Assembly: GCA_004764695.1 (NCBI GenBank)
Contig: SMSO01000025.1
Span: 1,163,102-1,227,101, forward strand
From: Schizochytrium sp. TIO01
Lineage: Eukaryota; Sar; Bigyra; Thraustochytrida; Thraustochytriidae
Length of the DNA: 64,000 bases
Direction: 5' to 3'
Shown: one piece after another, positions 40,497 to 53,700 of the stretch
Numbering within the stretch: position 1 is the stretch's first letter
Layout of the letters: each line of letters begins with the position of its first letter
The notes under the pieces: model-generated
What the model was told of the DNA's origin: nothing
Database searches by the model: none
What the model saw: only the letters and a program-made list of their open reading frames with translations
Position numbers and translations under genes: made by a program

Positions 40497-43400
40497 ACTT
40501 GACGCCTGTAGATGGAAGCGGCACGCCTTAAGAAGCAGCTGCGGCGAAAACCGCAACCTTACGTAACCTTCCGCGCTCTGTAGCCTCCGCGAGCGCCGAC
40601 CCGCGCGGCCTCGCTCCAGCCTGATCTTTCTGCCTCCCTCTTTTCGCTCTCTCTCTCTTTCCGCTATAGCCTACTTGTATAGGCGCCTATTCCCTTCTTT
40701 TCCTACTGTGGCTTTAAACTATAACCTACTGTGACCTCTCTATCCGACTTATTTGTTTGCTTTTTCTCACTGTGTGAGTGAGAGAATAACCTATTTCTAC
40801 GATTTCCAAGAAGGTCGGTAGGCGCCTCATACCTATTGCTACTGCTACTGAGTGCTAGTTGGGTACCTAGTTTGTTTTCTGTTTCTGTTTCTGTTTCTGT
40901 TTCTTTTCTTTGTTCCTTGTTATACCGATTGTCACGAAAGAAAATAAGAGTCATCAATAGATGATCATCGTCATCGACATCGTCATCAACATCATCAGCT
41001 TTCGGGGAGAAATGCGTACGCAGGTAAACGTGGCGTCGAATGCTTTCAGGGGAGAGCAATTCTTCGATCGTTTCATGAGGGCCCTGTGGTTACATAGATA
41101 AAATCGCATGCTAGGCGCTGCTCTTTTCATTCAAGTTGTTTCATTCATAGATGGCACTCCGTTTTCCGGTGTAGTAGCAGGGTTGTGTATTTCTTACAAC
41201 TAACTCTAGATATAGCTGGACTAGGCCTTTTCCGTCAATGTTTTGTTTCTTTTAGTCATCATGAATTTAGTAAGTAGGTAGGTAGGTAGGTAGGTATACA
41301 CTCCAAGTTTCAAGTTCAAGTTAAAATAACCAAGACAACTATACTAAGTAGTTTTTTGTTTATGGCTTAAAGAAGAAGAAGAAGGACAGGAATGGGAAAG
41401 AAACTCGAAAGAAAGCAGATACACTCTGATCGTAGTGTATCACTTAAATATGATTAGCAAAACTTTATTCTTTCATTCGTTCGCTCATTCTGGTTTCTGT
41501 TTGTTGGTTTGAAAAGGTTTGTTTATTATCAGTAGTAAGTATTATTTTTCTTTTAGGCCTACATTTAGTAAAAAATAAAGAAAAATAAAGAAATTAACAT
41601 AAAACTTGAAGGTTGATAGTATGAAGCAAATGAAGAGCAACTTTTTCTTTCAAAGGACCAGTTGGTATTTACCGCTAATGGGTTCTAATCCATCTCGCTA
41701 GAGGGCTGTTCCAACGCGGACATTATTCAAAGTGACTTTTGAAGCACCGGAATCATGGGATACCGTGAGTTATATGGAAGGCTGAGTGAAGCTTGGGACA
41801 ATAAGCCATTAAAAAGCTATGAATAATACAGATGTAGGAGGGTAAGGTGCAGAAACAGTATAAAATATGATTTGATATGGAATGGCCGAGAAGATGGGCG
41901 AAGGGAGGAAGGAGAAGGCAGGAAAGTTTGTGCAGATGGACACGAAGAGGCACATGAGAGAGCTTGCGCAAAATCACAGCCCATTCGCGTCAAGGTTTCT
42001 ACAAAGAAGACGACCTGAATCGAATGCAGCTTGTGCAAGAATTTTAGTTTGCTAAGACAGAAAACGCTAAAACTGCTATGATCTGAAAACGCTCTTGCTG
42101 TAATTTTTACCAATTGGCAAATTCTACCTCCTAAGCGATCCTACGTAAACTATCATCATTATAGAGCTCCGTGCCGCGAGTTCTCCTTCCTCAAGTATCC
42201 TCGACAAGCTCTGCTTCAGATTGCATTCGCTCCAGGTCTTCAGTTGTCTTTGTTCAAAGAGGAGCCATAGAAAATCCCAGAACTCAGCGTTGCCAGCAAA
42301 GGCTATGAATTTAGAAAGCTTGTAAATCAAAGAAAGCAACCAACTTGCATGAGTGACTGCTTTTCAATTGAGTGCAGCTTGTTTTACAGAGCATCATTCA
42401 AGACATCTTCATTTTGAGGTGACATCTCCATCAAAGTTCCTTTTAGCGTAGGAGCAGTCCTTAGACCGGACCCGGAAGTTGCTCGAGCTGTGCTACGACT
42501 GGCTGCTTGACATGCACCAATAGAATGGCTTCGCAGGACTTTCGCTGTGTTTGTGGTTTCAATCTGGCGAACGTCTTCAAGATTTCGCTGATCCTGGAGT
42601 TCTTATGATGTCATCGTCTCCTACATTTACGATGTGAATCCCGATGATGTTCACGAGGGTGATTCTATTTTATCTTTTCCAGGGAGATAAGCCAAAGATC
42701 TCCTTCCTTTTGCTAGTTATAGTACTAAGCTAGAGCTTGTTACCTAGTACTCCACTTTTGCATGCATATATACCTACTAGAACTACCTAGTGCCTATTAT
42801 CGATGCTTTCTTTCATTTCTATTCTCTAAAGGCACATACGTATGATATTTATTCTATGAAATCAGGTGTTTCTCTGGAAATATGTTTAGGTACAAATCCG
42901 GGTTTCTTCACAGCTGTATTTACTCGTATACTCTCGTGCAAAGACTGGAAGGTAGCCGATCGAATGGGTGGACGCTGCGTCTGCGTTAAGAAAAAGGCTG
43001 ACCAAAGGATGGGGCACGTTTCGTGAACTCTGTGGACACCAGCATTTTGGTTCTTTTCAGTAAATATAAAAAAAAGAAAACCTGTTTAATTGTTAAAAAA
43101 ATAAAATATTATTAGTACCACTATAGGCAGAAAGCAATACGTGGCCGTTGAGCGACACCACAATACAGAGCAGGATCAAATATCTCCAACGTGGGAGAAC
43201 CTGGTGGCCAGGAATCAATTCAAGTCGAGCCGCTGCCGAATCAACCAGCCATCACCAATGCACTAGACTTTAGAATTCGTTTGTACTAGCAAGAAATGAC
43301 TTGGCTATTCATTAGGGGAGTGCCAATTTTTCTTTTAATTAATGTAGGAGAAAGTACTCAAAGAACCTTGATTTATTTCTACTGAAAATGTGCAGATGGC

Positions 43401-44511
43401 ATACACACGTCAACCGTTGGCCCAAAAGGCATGGCCTCCTAGTTTCCACTCATCTACAGCAGAGTGCGTCATGACTAGAGTATGATGTATACTTCCCAAC
43501 ATGGCTTCTTTTTGCTCTCTTATTAGTTTGAATGAATTAAAATGGCATTTGGCAGCACCTAGGTGCTTGTGCTTTTTAATGAAGAAATTCGAGGCAATGT
43601 ATGGCGATTGAACTCGGAGTTGTAGATCTTGAAGCTTGAATCCAGAGTTGTAGATCTTCGTAAAGGAGCTAGTTGCGTTCGTCTTTGTAATCAGTAGCAG
43701 TCCTTGTTTGAAGAGCTAAATAAATCCGAACTCAATCACAGTTCCACCTTTTATATCTGGAATATAGCAATCAAATGAAAGTCACAATCAGGAATACTCT
43801 GGTGAACGGGTTTCGGACTTGTTAACGAGGACTTTCTTCATCTACTGTATGTTTGTATCTTAGTATCCATGATAAGAATACTTCTCCTAAACATTCTTAA
43901 AGGGATACACTCTAATCAGCTTTTAAAAAAAAAACTTCCATTGGTGAGGGTTTTCTTATACACTCCTCGGACTACTTGGCCGGGATGCCTGTATTTAAGA
44001 AAAATGTGATTGTGGGCTATAGATTCAAATTCATGATTGATCCATTGACTCGAATCATACTTGGGATAAAATTAACCGGAAGGTAACATTTAAAGTACAT
44101 TTCGCAAGCATCAATCCTTGAAAACAATAGTAATTAGATGCTTTTGGCTCGATGAATACCACTTAAAGAGGAGTGAACTAATAAGACTCCGTACTCAACA
44201 CCTCGAAAAGCTTCTACGGACGTACGATATATTCGGGTTCAATTCTATTTTGGTATTATACATTTCCAGGAAGACTCAGAGAAAATTGAAAAAGAAAATA
44301 AAAATCACTCTCTATTTTCCTCCTTCGCTTCTTATCTGTGGTTGATACCCAAACAACCACTGTCGAGGACGGCTCCAGGGCTTGTGGAGCTTTTTGAGAG
44401 ATACATCCTGAAGCTAGTCTGCCTGGCGGAGGCTTGATAAAGCCTGTCTGGACACAGCTCGGCTAAGCAGAGCCCGGTCTTGAGCGAAAGCCTTCAACAG
44501 ATCGAAACATC
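40497..44511. other. 4 kb region with simple repeats
   Basis: 40557-40650 is GC-rich. An imperfect (TTCTGT)n tract lies at about 40876-40905 and (TAGG)5 lies at 41275-41296. The word gagttgtagatctt occurs twice near 43615 and 43646. Short frames at 41753-42339 and 42790-43026 look like chance. No gene supported. Confidence 0.55.
41275..41296. repeat. (TAGG)5 repeat
   Basis: Five uninterrupted TAGG units plus TA; complementary to the TACC tracts elsewhere in the window. Confidence 0.95.
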
Positions 44512-45048
44512 ATGGCCTTGACACTTCATACAAACAAGGGCGACATCAAGCTTGAGCTCGCGTGCGAAGAGGTACCACGACTTTGTTTTAATTTCCTTGC
44601 TCTCGCCGCTAGTGGTTATTATGATGGCTTGACGTTGCATCGTAGTATCCCTGGATTCATTATCCAGGGCGGAGACCCCACTGTCGGCGCCACCAAGGTT
44701 GGGCAGGCGTACGAATATACAACTTTTACAGACCGTGGACCAAAAGGCGGCGAGAGCATCTGGGGGGGCAAGTTCGAGGACTCATTCCACCCAAATCTTC
44801 GTCACAACAGGCGAGGCGTGCTCTCGATGGCCAACAAAAATGCTCCCAACACAAATGGATCACAATTCTTTATCACGTACAGTGCTCAGGACCATTTAGA
44901 TGATAATTCGTCCGCATTTGGTATTGTCAAGGCTGGTCTTGAGGTTCTCGACACACTCGAGGCCATCCCTGTTGGCAAGAAAAACAGGCCTGTGGAGCCT
45001 GTCGTGATTGAGCGGATAACAATCCATGCAAATCCTCTTGCAACTTAA
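44512..45048 (+). CDS. PPIL3: cyclophilin-type peptidyl-prolyl isomerase, PPIL3-like
   Basis: A 178-residue protein from ATG 44512. LTLHTNKGDIKLEL, HRSIPGFIIQGGDPT (with R44, F49 and Q52 at the active site), SMANKNAPNTNGSQFFIT and the end ITIHANP match PPIL3, the small cyclophilin found in spliceosomes. It should catalyse cis-trans isomerisation of Xaa-Pro bonds in the nucleus. Compared with animal PPIL3 it has roughly 18 extra residues between GDPT and GGESIWG (58-75). These are not removable as an in-frame intron, because the only GT-AG pair I see there would shift the frame. Convergent with the ankyrin gene. Confidence 0.93.
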   Translation: MALTLHTNKGDIKLELACEEVPRLCFNFLALAASGYYDGLTLHRSIPGFIIQGGDPTVGATKVGQAYEYTTFTDRGPKGGESIWGGKFEDSFHPNLRHNRRGVLSMANKNAPNTNGSQFFITYSAQDHLDDNSSAFGIVKAGLEVLDTLEAIPVGKKNRPVEPVVIERITIHANPLAT

Positions 45049-45988
45049 TGCAAACTTAAAGTGTGCTGCAGAGAAGTCTTCCATTGATTGGCAGCTTCAT
45101 GTCCAATCCAAAAAATCTAGGGTGGAGGCATATGGTTCATTGCCGATTGCAAACTTTTTGATTTGAAAGTACAACATCCAGCGCAGACGGAGACATACCT
45201 TGCGACTTAAAGAAAAATCCGCTCACTCTTCTATTGGCCAAAACATGAAGAAAAGCTTGATAGTTTGTTGACATCAATGAGAATCTGGCGTAATTCTTTC
45301 TCTGGTCCAGACATGATGCTGCATATTTGATTCACTTTTTGTACTATAAAACTCATAAATAGTTAGAACTGACTTTAGCGAGATTCAATCAGTACTTCGT
45401 ATGAAGTGTATAGGGTGCATTGATGTTTGATTGTTGCTTGTGGACAAGTACAGCGTCAACGGAATGGTATGACCAGGATTGACATTACTTCAAACAATAA
45501 TGTTAAAAAAGACAACCATCAGCAAGCGTACAAAAAGAAAAGAAGGATATCTATGAAAGTTCTTGTAACAAAAAAAAGGGGTGGGGAGGAAACTTCACTT
45601 TACTGAGAACATGGTCAAAACCCAGAGCGAGATCCGGATGTTGTTGGCTAGGGGTATGGTTAATTAATGCTTTGATAAATGTCATTTTAGAGAGAAGAGA
45701 AATAAAAGAATCGTTCGGCTCATGTACAAACTGTCCTGCCGAGAAGAACCCCCTATAATGTATTTCTCTTGAATGTGCAATGCACTGCTGGTATTGATTT
45801 GCTCGTTTGAAGTACACTGACATGTAGCTGGGCAACGCTAGTCATACATAGCGAGAATTTCTGCTCACTGTGTAGAAGGGTGAAGGACAATGTTCAACGA
45901 TCTGGCCTGCACTGTACATGATAGCGAGCACAATAAATGCACAGGTCGAAAGTAACACGGACTAAGCAACACGCGTAGAACTATCGAT
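45049..45988. other. convergent intergenic region
   Basis: Region between the PPIL3-like gene (plus) and the ankyrin gene (minus). No gene or repeat of note. Confidence 0.6.
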
Positions 45989-46438
45989 TTAGCGACGGCG
46001 ACCAGAAATGCGCTGGGAAAGGCGGGCAGCTCCCTTCTTCATCTTCATGGCAAGACTGGTCTCCTTTTTGACAAGCTTAGTAACATCCTCAACACCGCGC
46101 TTCTTGGCGTAGTCAACAGCCATCTTGCCGGAATTGTCCTTCTTCTTGATGTCAAGATCCGGGTGGGCAAGCATAAGCTTGACGGCATCAAGGTTGCCAC
46201 TAAGAGCGACGTTCATGAAAGGGGTCGTGCCGGAGTTGTCGGTAGCGTTGACGTCAACATCGTCCTGGGCAAGGAGAAACATGAGCATATCTTCGTCACC
46301 ATTGTAGGCAGCATTGTGGAGAGGAGTCCAGTTGGACTCATCAGTGGAGTTGATACCTACGCCCTTGTCAAAGATCAGGTGGCGGACCTCATCGACATCG
46401 CCCTCAGCGGCGGCTTCGCACAAAGCAAGACCAGACAT
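45989..46438 (-). CDS. small ankyrin-repeat protein
   Basis: A 149-residue protein from ATG 46438, made almost wholly of four ankyrin repeats (about 2-35, 38-69, 72-103 and 106-130). The consensus WTPLHNAAYNGD is clear in the second and TTPFMNVALSGN in the third. A short basic tail (KMKKGAARLSQRISGRRR) follows. Size and layout resemble myotrophin/V-1, a regulator of actin capping protein, but the resemblance is too general to name it. The tail could be a nuclear-localisation or acidic-lipid-binding segment. Confidence 0.85.
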   Translation of the reverse strand: MSGLALCEAAAEGDVDEVRHLIFDKGVGINSTDESNWTPLHNAAYNGDEDMLMFLLAQDDVDVNATDNSGTTPFMNVALSGNLDAVKLMLAHPDLDIKKKDNSGKMAVDYAKKRGVEDVTKLVKKETSLAMKMKKGAARLSQRISGRRR

Positions 46439-49209
46439 GTTTCGAGACGCTTTATTTATTCACGCGCTGCACAAACAAACTCTTGTGAGCAATGTCAGTA
46501 AGGTCTCCTGCGTTCGGGTTTTGCTTCGAATGGAGTTTAATCGATTTCGGCTCGTTCGCAGCTACGAAAGTGACCACGGGGAGAGTCGAGAGAACTCGTT
46601 CTAACTTACGTAGTAGATAGCAGATTTGCTTGATCTGTCGCTACGAGTGAAGATGGAGCAGAAGAAGAAGCCCTGCACGGAAAACTTGGACTCTCTTATT
46701 CCACTTTTCTCCTCTCCCCTCTGGCTATACTTCTATTAGTAAAACGTAGAATCTCTATAAGAGTAACTTTCCCACTGGACAAATAATGTCTTTTACTTGA
46801 CTATGATTAATATGGAAGACACTTTAAAGTTTTTCTATTTTCATTTTCATCACTCGCTCGCGGTGCACACTAGGGCTACTCGCAACGACGCACCTGCCAA
46901 TCCATAGGTTACACGGCGCTTGGTTCTCGGCGGATATAGTATCGACCAACGAATAAGGGCTGCTTGAGGGGAGCTTCAATAAGCGCTCCTCAGGAGCTGC
47001 GCCAAGGTAAGCTACTAGTGGCTTCGGCAGGGCTAAATCAGCTTCAATTTAAGCTATCTCCATTTCTTTTAAGCAATCAATCCACATTAGAACTTGTATA
47101 AAGGCAAGTGTATTACGGAAAACAATAGGATTAGCAAGAGTCAGCGCTTGCAGCACACAAAACAAGTCTTTTCCAGCGTGGATAAAGTACCTATTAAACC
47201 CCCTTAGTGATCGCACACTTGTTTATCATCTAGGATAAATTTCCTGGAAAGGGTATAGATTAGGAGTAGTTCTATTTTGTGTGGGACCGCTCTACCTAAC
47301 AAGTGCTTCTTTTTTACAGAAACTTGTATATAGTTCATTAAAAGTGATAGAGGTGGAAAGAGTCTTGTACAAGGGCACACGGCACGTGCTAGCCCCGCTC
47401 AAGACACTTTGGTTCATCTGCGCCTGAAGGAAGACAGGAGTAGTAAAAGGTATGTGCCTAAAGAATTCGAAAAACTACTCAACTTGAACGTGAAGAATAG
47501 AACAAAGTTTTGAAAATATGTTTGAGTATGTCCAAGGCAACGAATGTTTCGAAGAGTTGGTGACGAGCGACTAACACCTTGTTTGGGCAAACGAATCTCA
47601 AGTTTATATGTTGAATCGGAAGTAGCCTTGAATCGGTTGTTTTTGTAGAATAAACCAGTACGTGCGCGATGTTTTGGTGAAGTAAAACGAAAATTTATCC
47701 TGGACTTTTAGTTTGAGGGGATGACAACTTAGTCATTATATTTGAGAAATCATGCAGACTTTGCTTGGAACCGGCTTGCAAAGAAACTAGCTCATAAAGC
47801 TTACTCTTCAATTTTATGGACTTCGATGACACTAGCTCACCACCCACTTACTTTCGCAAAGAAGGCCCAAACTTTGAAGAAAACATAAAACAAAAACGGA
47901 AACAATCTAAGATCTTTGGACTTCCGCAAGAGCCGTCATGAACACTGATTTGCTTCCTGCCAGCTGCTAAATGGGAGGATGGAATCCCTCGCAGAGAAAA
48001 GCAACTAGGCGTCTAAGGAGGGTACGAGGGACAACTGCGGTCGCGTCAGTCTATACTCCTCACTCACAGACTGAAACTGCCGCTCAATCGCAAGGGCTGC
48101 TGGAAATCTCTCGCTCACTCGCTCACTCACGCGTCTTGCATGGCACATATTGAAAAAGAAACGAAAAGAAAAAAGAAAAGAAGATGTAGAAGAGGTTTTG
48201 TTTTTAGCAGACTCTTAGCTTCTGCATTAATTTCTGACAGTCTGATATCATAGAAAATATGGTTTAGTAGTTTAGTAGTTCTAAGAAGTCAATATGTTTA
48301 CAGCAATTGTTTTTTTGTTGTTTATTTTATAAACAACTACGCGCCGGCCCTATAACATTCGACAATACTACGCTCAGTTGCAATTGTTTACCGCGATATA
48401 GTACGAGTACGGAAATGAGGGCATTTAAGAGCCTGGCCAACAAGTGAAAAACACTAACTTGTGGCAGCCTGAAAGAGAGCCATCCTGAAAAAGGGGTTTT
48501 GGTAGTGTCCGTTTGACTTAGGAAGTAGCAAATTTGAAGTACCACTGGAGCCACCACGTCATTCAGATATGGAAGTTGCAAACCAAAGTCTCAGAGTGTG
48601 ACACGCTCTTGCACTAGATTTTCATTTGCTTAAACAGTCTGGTTGAATTTAAAACAGTAAGTATCATGATGACATGATTGAAAAGAAGAAGAAGAAGAAG
48701 AAGAAGAAGAAGAAGACAGACAACTTGTCAAAATATTGAAAGCGTTCTTTCATGTGACAGCCCCTCCAAATAGTAAAGATAGGATAGCAGCTTGACAACA
48801 ATGCTTTCCAACTTTTCAAGCACAGCCTGGCTCTTTCTTTTACACCAAACTATAGACTAATCTCGTTAACAGATCACAGTCTCCGAACTATTTGGTCTAG
48901 ATCTGAGTTTCAAGTTGTACAAGAATAGTCTTATTCTTAAAATGCTTCGCATACAGTATAAAATAATCTCCACTTCTGTGGCGGGAGTGGTGGCTGCGAC
49001 CTTACACTTCGAATCACAACTCACCTAGTAGAGGTATGCCACCCTTGGGAACTCACTGGGCATGTTTAACAGTGGACAATAGTTGAAGTCAGATAAGCCA
49101 ATGCAAGAGATAAAAGATAAGGTAAACACGTGGATACATGAGAAGCAAGAAAGATGTCAAGCTCAATTTTAGTGCGTAAAGTAGAATATCTACGATGCAT
49201 TACATCAGT
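46439..49209. other. 2.8 kb region without supported gene
   Basis: Promoter side of the ankyrin gene at its left end and 3' side of the hydrolase at its right end. The only clear structure is the (AAG)n tract at 48683-48716. Confidence 0.55.
48683..48716. repeat. (AAG)11 microsatellite
   Basis: About eleven uninterrupted AAG units, a homopurine tract. Confidence 0.95.
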
Positions 49210-50115
49210 CTAAAGAGAAGAAGGCTTCGAAGTTCGGAGGTGAGTGTTAAACCAATCCTCAGCTGCCTGAATCATCGGCTCCGGAGTGGCATGTTCAACA
49301 CCAGGGAGAATGGTGTGTTGGAGATGAGAAGGCTTTTGTGCAGACTCGTACAAAGGCTTGAGAGCAGCGTTGAGTTTCACGTTGCACTCTACAGGAACAA
49401 GAACATCAGCGCCACCATTTACCATAAGAATGGGGCGTGCACCGGCTGCGACATTTTCCACATTGTGAATAGGATCGTAGTGCTCAATTGTACGAAGCAA
49501 GGCGGGAGGGACTAATGACTCAAAACTGGGTACAACCGCGCCTGATTCTTTTGCCTTCTCCTTGAGCATCGCATAGCGTTTCTGCATGTTAAGCAGATAG
49601 TCTCCAGAGGAAATGAGCGAGACGCAAACGTCCATGCGTGGCTCATTGGCCATAATCAGCAGTGCTGTGTGGCCGCCCTGGCTAATGCCGAAAATACCAG
49701 TTCGCAAGAAGTTTACCTGCAAGATTGATGGCAAGATGTCTAGCATCATTTGCACGTCACGGTGTGCGCCAAGCATTTGTGCATACATGTCCGTAGCATG
49801 CTGTGTGTTTTCCTTATCCCATGCATGGTTACGCTTCACATCGAGCAGACGATCACCGTGGTTTGGATTATCCCAGAAAATCGCCATGTAACCATTCTTG
49901 GCAAATCGCAAAGCATGGCGTTGTACATGTTTACGCTTTCCCAATCGACCATGAATCAAGAACACAACCTCGACACCATGCTCACGCGCCCGAGATACGA
50001 CTTTTGAGTCAGGAGCACCAATCTCTGTCTCGTCGTCAGCGGCTTGCTTCGAGCGAGAGTCATCCTGAGGCCAGACTACACAAGCCTCCAGGCCGCCTAC
50101 AACCACGGTTTCCAT
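49210..50115 (-). CDS. alpha/beta hydrolase, probable esterase or dipeptidase-like
   Basis: A 301-residue protein from ATG 50115. VVFLIHGRLG (50-59) supplies the oxyanion hole and GISQGGHT the nucleophile S145. GGADVLVP gives D237, and GVEHATPE gives H275, so a complete triad is in the usual order and spacing. DNPNHGDR is the strand-turn preceding the nucleophile region. No signal peptide or membrane segment, so probably cytosolic. The substrate cannot be told: dienelactone hydrolase-like, carboxylesterase-like and acyl-peptide hydrolase-like readings are all open. Confidence 0.85.
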   Translation of the reverse strand: METVVVGGLEACVVWPQDDSRSKQAADDETEIGAPDSKVVSRAREHGVEVVFLIHGRLGKRKHVQRHALRFAKNGYMAIFWDNPNHGDRLLDVKRNHAWDKENTQHATDMYAQMLGAHRDVQMMLDILPSILQVNFLRTGIFGISQGGHTALLIMANEPRMDVCVSLISSGDYLLNMQKRYAMLKEKAKESGAVVPSFESLVPPALLRTIEHYDPIHNVENVAAGARPILMVNGGADVLVPVECNVKLNAALKPLYESAQKPSHLQHTILPGVEHATPEPMIQAAEDWFNTHLRTSKPSSL

Positions 50116-50715
50116 GTCGAGTGTCTCTGCTCGAATCCTCCTATCTTATTTGACTCAAGGCAATGTTCTTCGCGCTGGCAAGACTTGCCTGCCCAGACTT
50201 CTGGGTTTGCTTGCCTTCAAAATGCTGCTTCTGGTCCCGAGTGAATTCCTTCTTAGTAATTTATGTTACTTAAAAAAAATAGAGATTTATAGGTAAGAGT
50301 ATGTAATAGTAGGTACTACCTTGTGCTGCTGCTGAGAAGAAAGTAACGGGGATGGACTGACGGGTTCTTCGCCGATCGGAACGGAGTTTTGACGCGGCCG
50401 AGGAGTCTGAATGCCGGAAGTGCGGTGGAGTGGACAATTGGCAGTCAAGTGTACCACTGCAGTATTGTAACACGGTCAGTGGTGAAACAAAAGCTTCAAA
50501 TATTCGAAGAGGAAAGTGTTCGCGACATCGCCAAATTCTGCGTTGTGAACTTAAGGAGGACATGTGAGCGAAATTTGAGCAAAAAGTATCTTTTCCCAAA
50601 TAAGCAAAGCTGTAAATTCGTTTCATCGTTTTGACTGGTTGTGTTATTCATTATCGCTATTCTCTTGCAGAGAATAAGCAATGGCAAAAGATTGTCGAGA
50701 CAAAAAGGCCTGGTT
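50116..50715. other. intergenic gap
   Basis: Between the hydrolase start and the end of the upstream cyclase gene, both on the minus strand. It should hold the hydrolase promoter and the cyclase 3' UTR; no motif stands out. Confidence 0.6.
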
Positions 50716-53700
50716 TTACAGTTGGTATGATTCGCCATCATCTTCATCTTTTGCCGCTGGAGGGTAAAAGTTTTGATCTCCAGGGTGCAGAATAATGCTC
50801 TTGGAGCGTTTAATTCGCGGCTTTGGTGCTTGAATAACGTGCTGCTTGCGATGAGTCTTTGATTCTTCGAAATCAGATTCTTGAAATTCATCCTTCTGCT
50901 CCTCCTCAACAATACTGACACGCGGAATTCGCATCGAGCTACTCTCTCGCATCGAGCTGTTCTCTGTACCTGAAATTCGCTTGCCAGAGTTGTTATTTAT
51001 ATCTTGGTCGGTGACAGACTTTCGAGACATTCGGCGTGTTAATGGATCAATTTGGAGATTTTGCTGGCTGGCTTGCGGGGCAAGAATTCCCGGATTATAC
51101 GTCCAAACAGAGACCTTCTGCATATCCCAAATTCCGTCCCAACTCTCTTCAGGAGGATTCTCGATAAGGAACTCGCAACGTTCCTCGAAGAGACACGCGG
51201 GGCCATCACCAAGGTCAGCCGCCTCATTAAAGTGCTGCAGTGCCTCTTTCACATCGCGGCTGCGGTAAGCTTTCAAACCCATGTTATAGGCATGCAAAGC
51301 ACGAACTTGACGATCAGTAAAGGCATTATTCAAAGTATGGCCGGCACCAATAATCTCAAATAGCTGCGTCTGGTCGTCCTTTCCAGCAACTCGGACACGA
51401 TCGACTTCGCGCAAATAGATCACCTCTTTCTCTCCGTCTGCACTCTCAATAAGATCTGCGCTCCCATCAACAATACATACAGGACAGCCACTATCCTTAA
51501 TATCTTCGAATGTAGCCGCACTCACCAAATTAGTGACCGAAAATTCTTTGGTCGAAGATTCTAAGCGCGATGCAACGTTCACTGCATCACCGATGACTGT
51601 ATACTCGAAACGGTTCTCTGAGCCAATATTTCCGCAAAAAACTTCGCCCGTACTTACGCCAACCCCAATCTTGATGACTGGCTTGCCTTGAGCCCGCCTT
51701 GGCGCATTGAACTCCTTCAACGCTATCTCCATCGCTTTTGCAGCCATGCAGGCATTGTAAGCATCCTGGCTACTCTGCTTGGGAACTCCAAATACTGCCA
51801 TTAAAGCATCGCCAATGAATTTATCTACAATCCCTCCGTGTCGCGTAATGACTTCGACCATACAACTGAAGTACTCATTTAATGTAGCGAAAACCTCCTT
51901 GGCACCAACTTTCTCACTAAACGTAGTGAATCCTCGAATATCGGAAAACAAAATTGATACCTTTTGTCTACTCCCACCAAGTTTGAGCTGGCCATCATGC
52001 AGTAAGTGATCGACCACATCAGGTGCCAGGTACTTGTTCAACGTATTCCGAAGTTTTTGTTCGGGTGTTTTATCATCAATGCATAAAACAGCTCCGATGA
52101 CTTCGCTGTCTGTAGCATTTTTGCTTCCATAGTTCGAGCAAGGGGCTCCAGCTTGAGTGTCTGTAAGATCTGTGTCCTCTACACTAGCACTATCAGCAAC
52201 AAACAATGATCTGTTGGAGCCGAAATTGTCCCAAATCTTGGATAATTTTTGGTTGGCTAGCATTGGCGGTTTACCTCCGGCAGCCATTGGGGAAGGCTCG
52301 GAAAATCGTTTGACAACATCATTTTGCATGTTGCCAAGCTCTTCTTGGGCATTTATGAGTTTACTTAAGCTGTTACCCATGCCAAACATTGGGTTCACGG
52401 AATAGTTCACAACATGGCCACCAGCAGCCATGGGGTACTCTGAACGTGTCACGTTCAGGTTTCTCGCTTGGCGCTCGTCTTTAATAGCTTCTTGGAGCAC
52501 TCTTTGGATATCATTAATCATTGACTCTTCAGGCAGCCATTCCAGGACCTTTGTCGTTCGCATGACTTGAGTAGGGATGTCTGTGCCAAAAAGCTGGTTG
52601 AGTTCGGTGCTACTTCGATTACAACCCATCAAAAACCCTTCTTTATCAACTGTAATAACAAGCTCGGAGACATTCTCAAGTACACATTTCAAACGATGCC
52701 GAGCGATGAAAGACTTAGAAAACAACTCCGTATTTGCAATAGCTACGCTCATCATTGAAAACATGCCGCTCAGTAGCTGTTCGTCCTCCTTATTAAATTC
52801 AACATGTTTAATCGCCGCGCCATACACAACACTTCCACGACGAAGCATGTCATTGTTGTGAACGCGAAAGTCACCAGTAAGAGATGCTGCACCAGTCCGA
52901 TTCTTGGAAATATGATTTTCCGTACGCATTTGGTTATTTGAAATAAGCTCTCGACCTTTGCCAGAGTGCGCCATTGACATGGATTTATTAGAATCCAAAA
53001 TCGATGTTTTCGATGATGTGGATGACCAGTATGTTTCATCTGCTGCCGCGTTCCTAGGCGTAATCCCAATGCCTGTGTTTGGAGGGTGTTCCTCCTCGGG
53101 GGATTTCTTGTTAATGAGTTGAACTACTGCGATAACTGCTCCTTCGGAGTTCTTGATTGCTCCACATAAAATAGTATGCGTACGATATTCAGTTTTAATG
53201 TCTACGTCCTTGTTGAATCGCTCATCTTCGTACGCATCTTTGACATTAACGAGCTCCCCAGTCCGTGCAACGTAACCCAGGATACCCTTGTCCATAGGTA
53301 GACGAACAATGTCATCATTATTTGAGACTTTAAGCCACTCTTTCGAAGAGCTTGTTGCAACTGTCCAGAGTGTCTTTGCCTCAGGATCAACAAAAAATAG
53401 GGAACACCTATCTACCATAAAGGTCATCTGGAGTTTACGCACGACAGTCCAAACAAGTGAGCGGATATCCAAGGTCGCACCCAGCGCCACAGCAATATCT
53501 AAAATAGCCTCCTTCCGTCGACGTTCATTAAACTCTCGTTCACGGAGCTCCACATGCATCATATATCCAGCTACAATGCTACTTGAAGACTCAAGAAGGA
53601 CGACATCATCAGAAGTGAAGGGCACAACTGCCTTGCCTTCATCGCGTTTGTTGATCACCTGAATGACTCCAATGACATGCATTCTTCCCTTTTCACGGTG

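Noticed and set aside
41753-42339. Minus-strand frames of 71-98 codons
   Set aside because: No family features; they overlap one another in different frames.
44118-44345. 75-codon plus-strand frame before the PPIL3 gene
   Set aside because: It ends in an A-rich patch, shows no motif and lies where the PPIL3 promoter should be.
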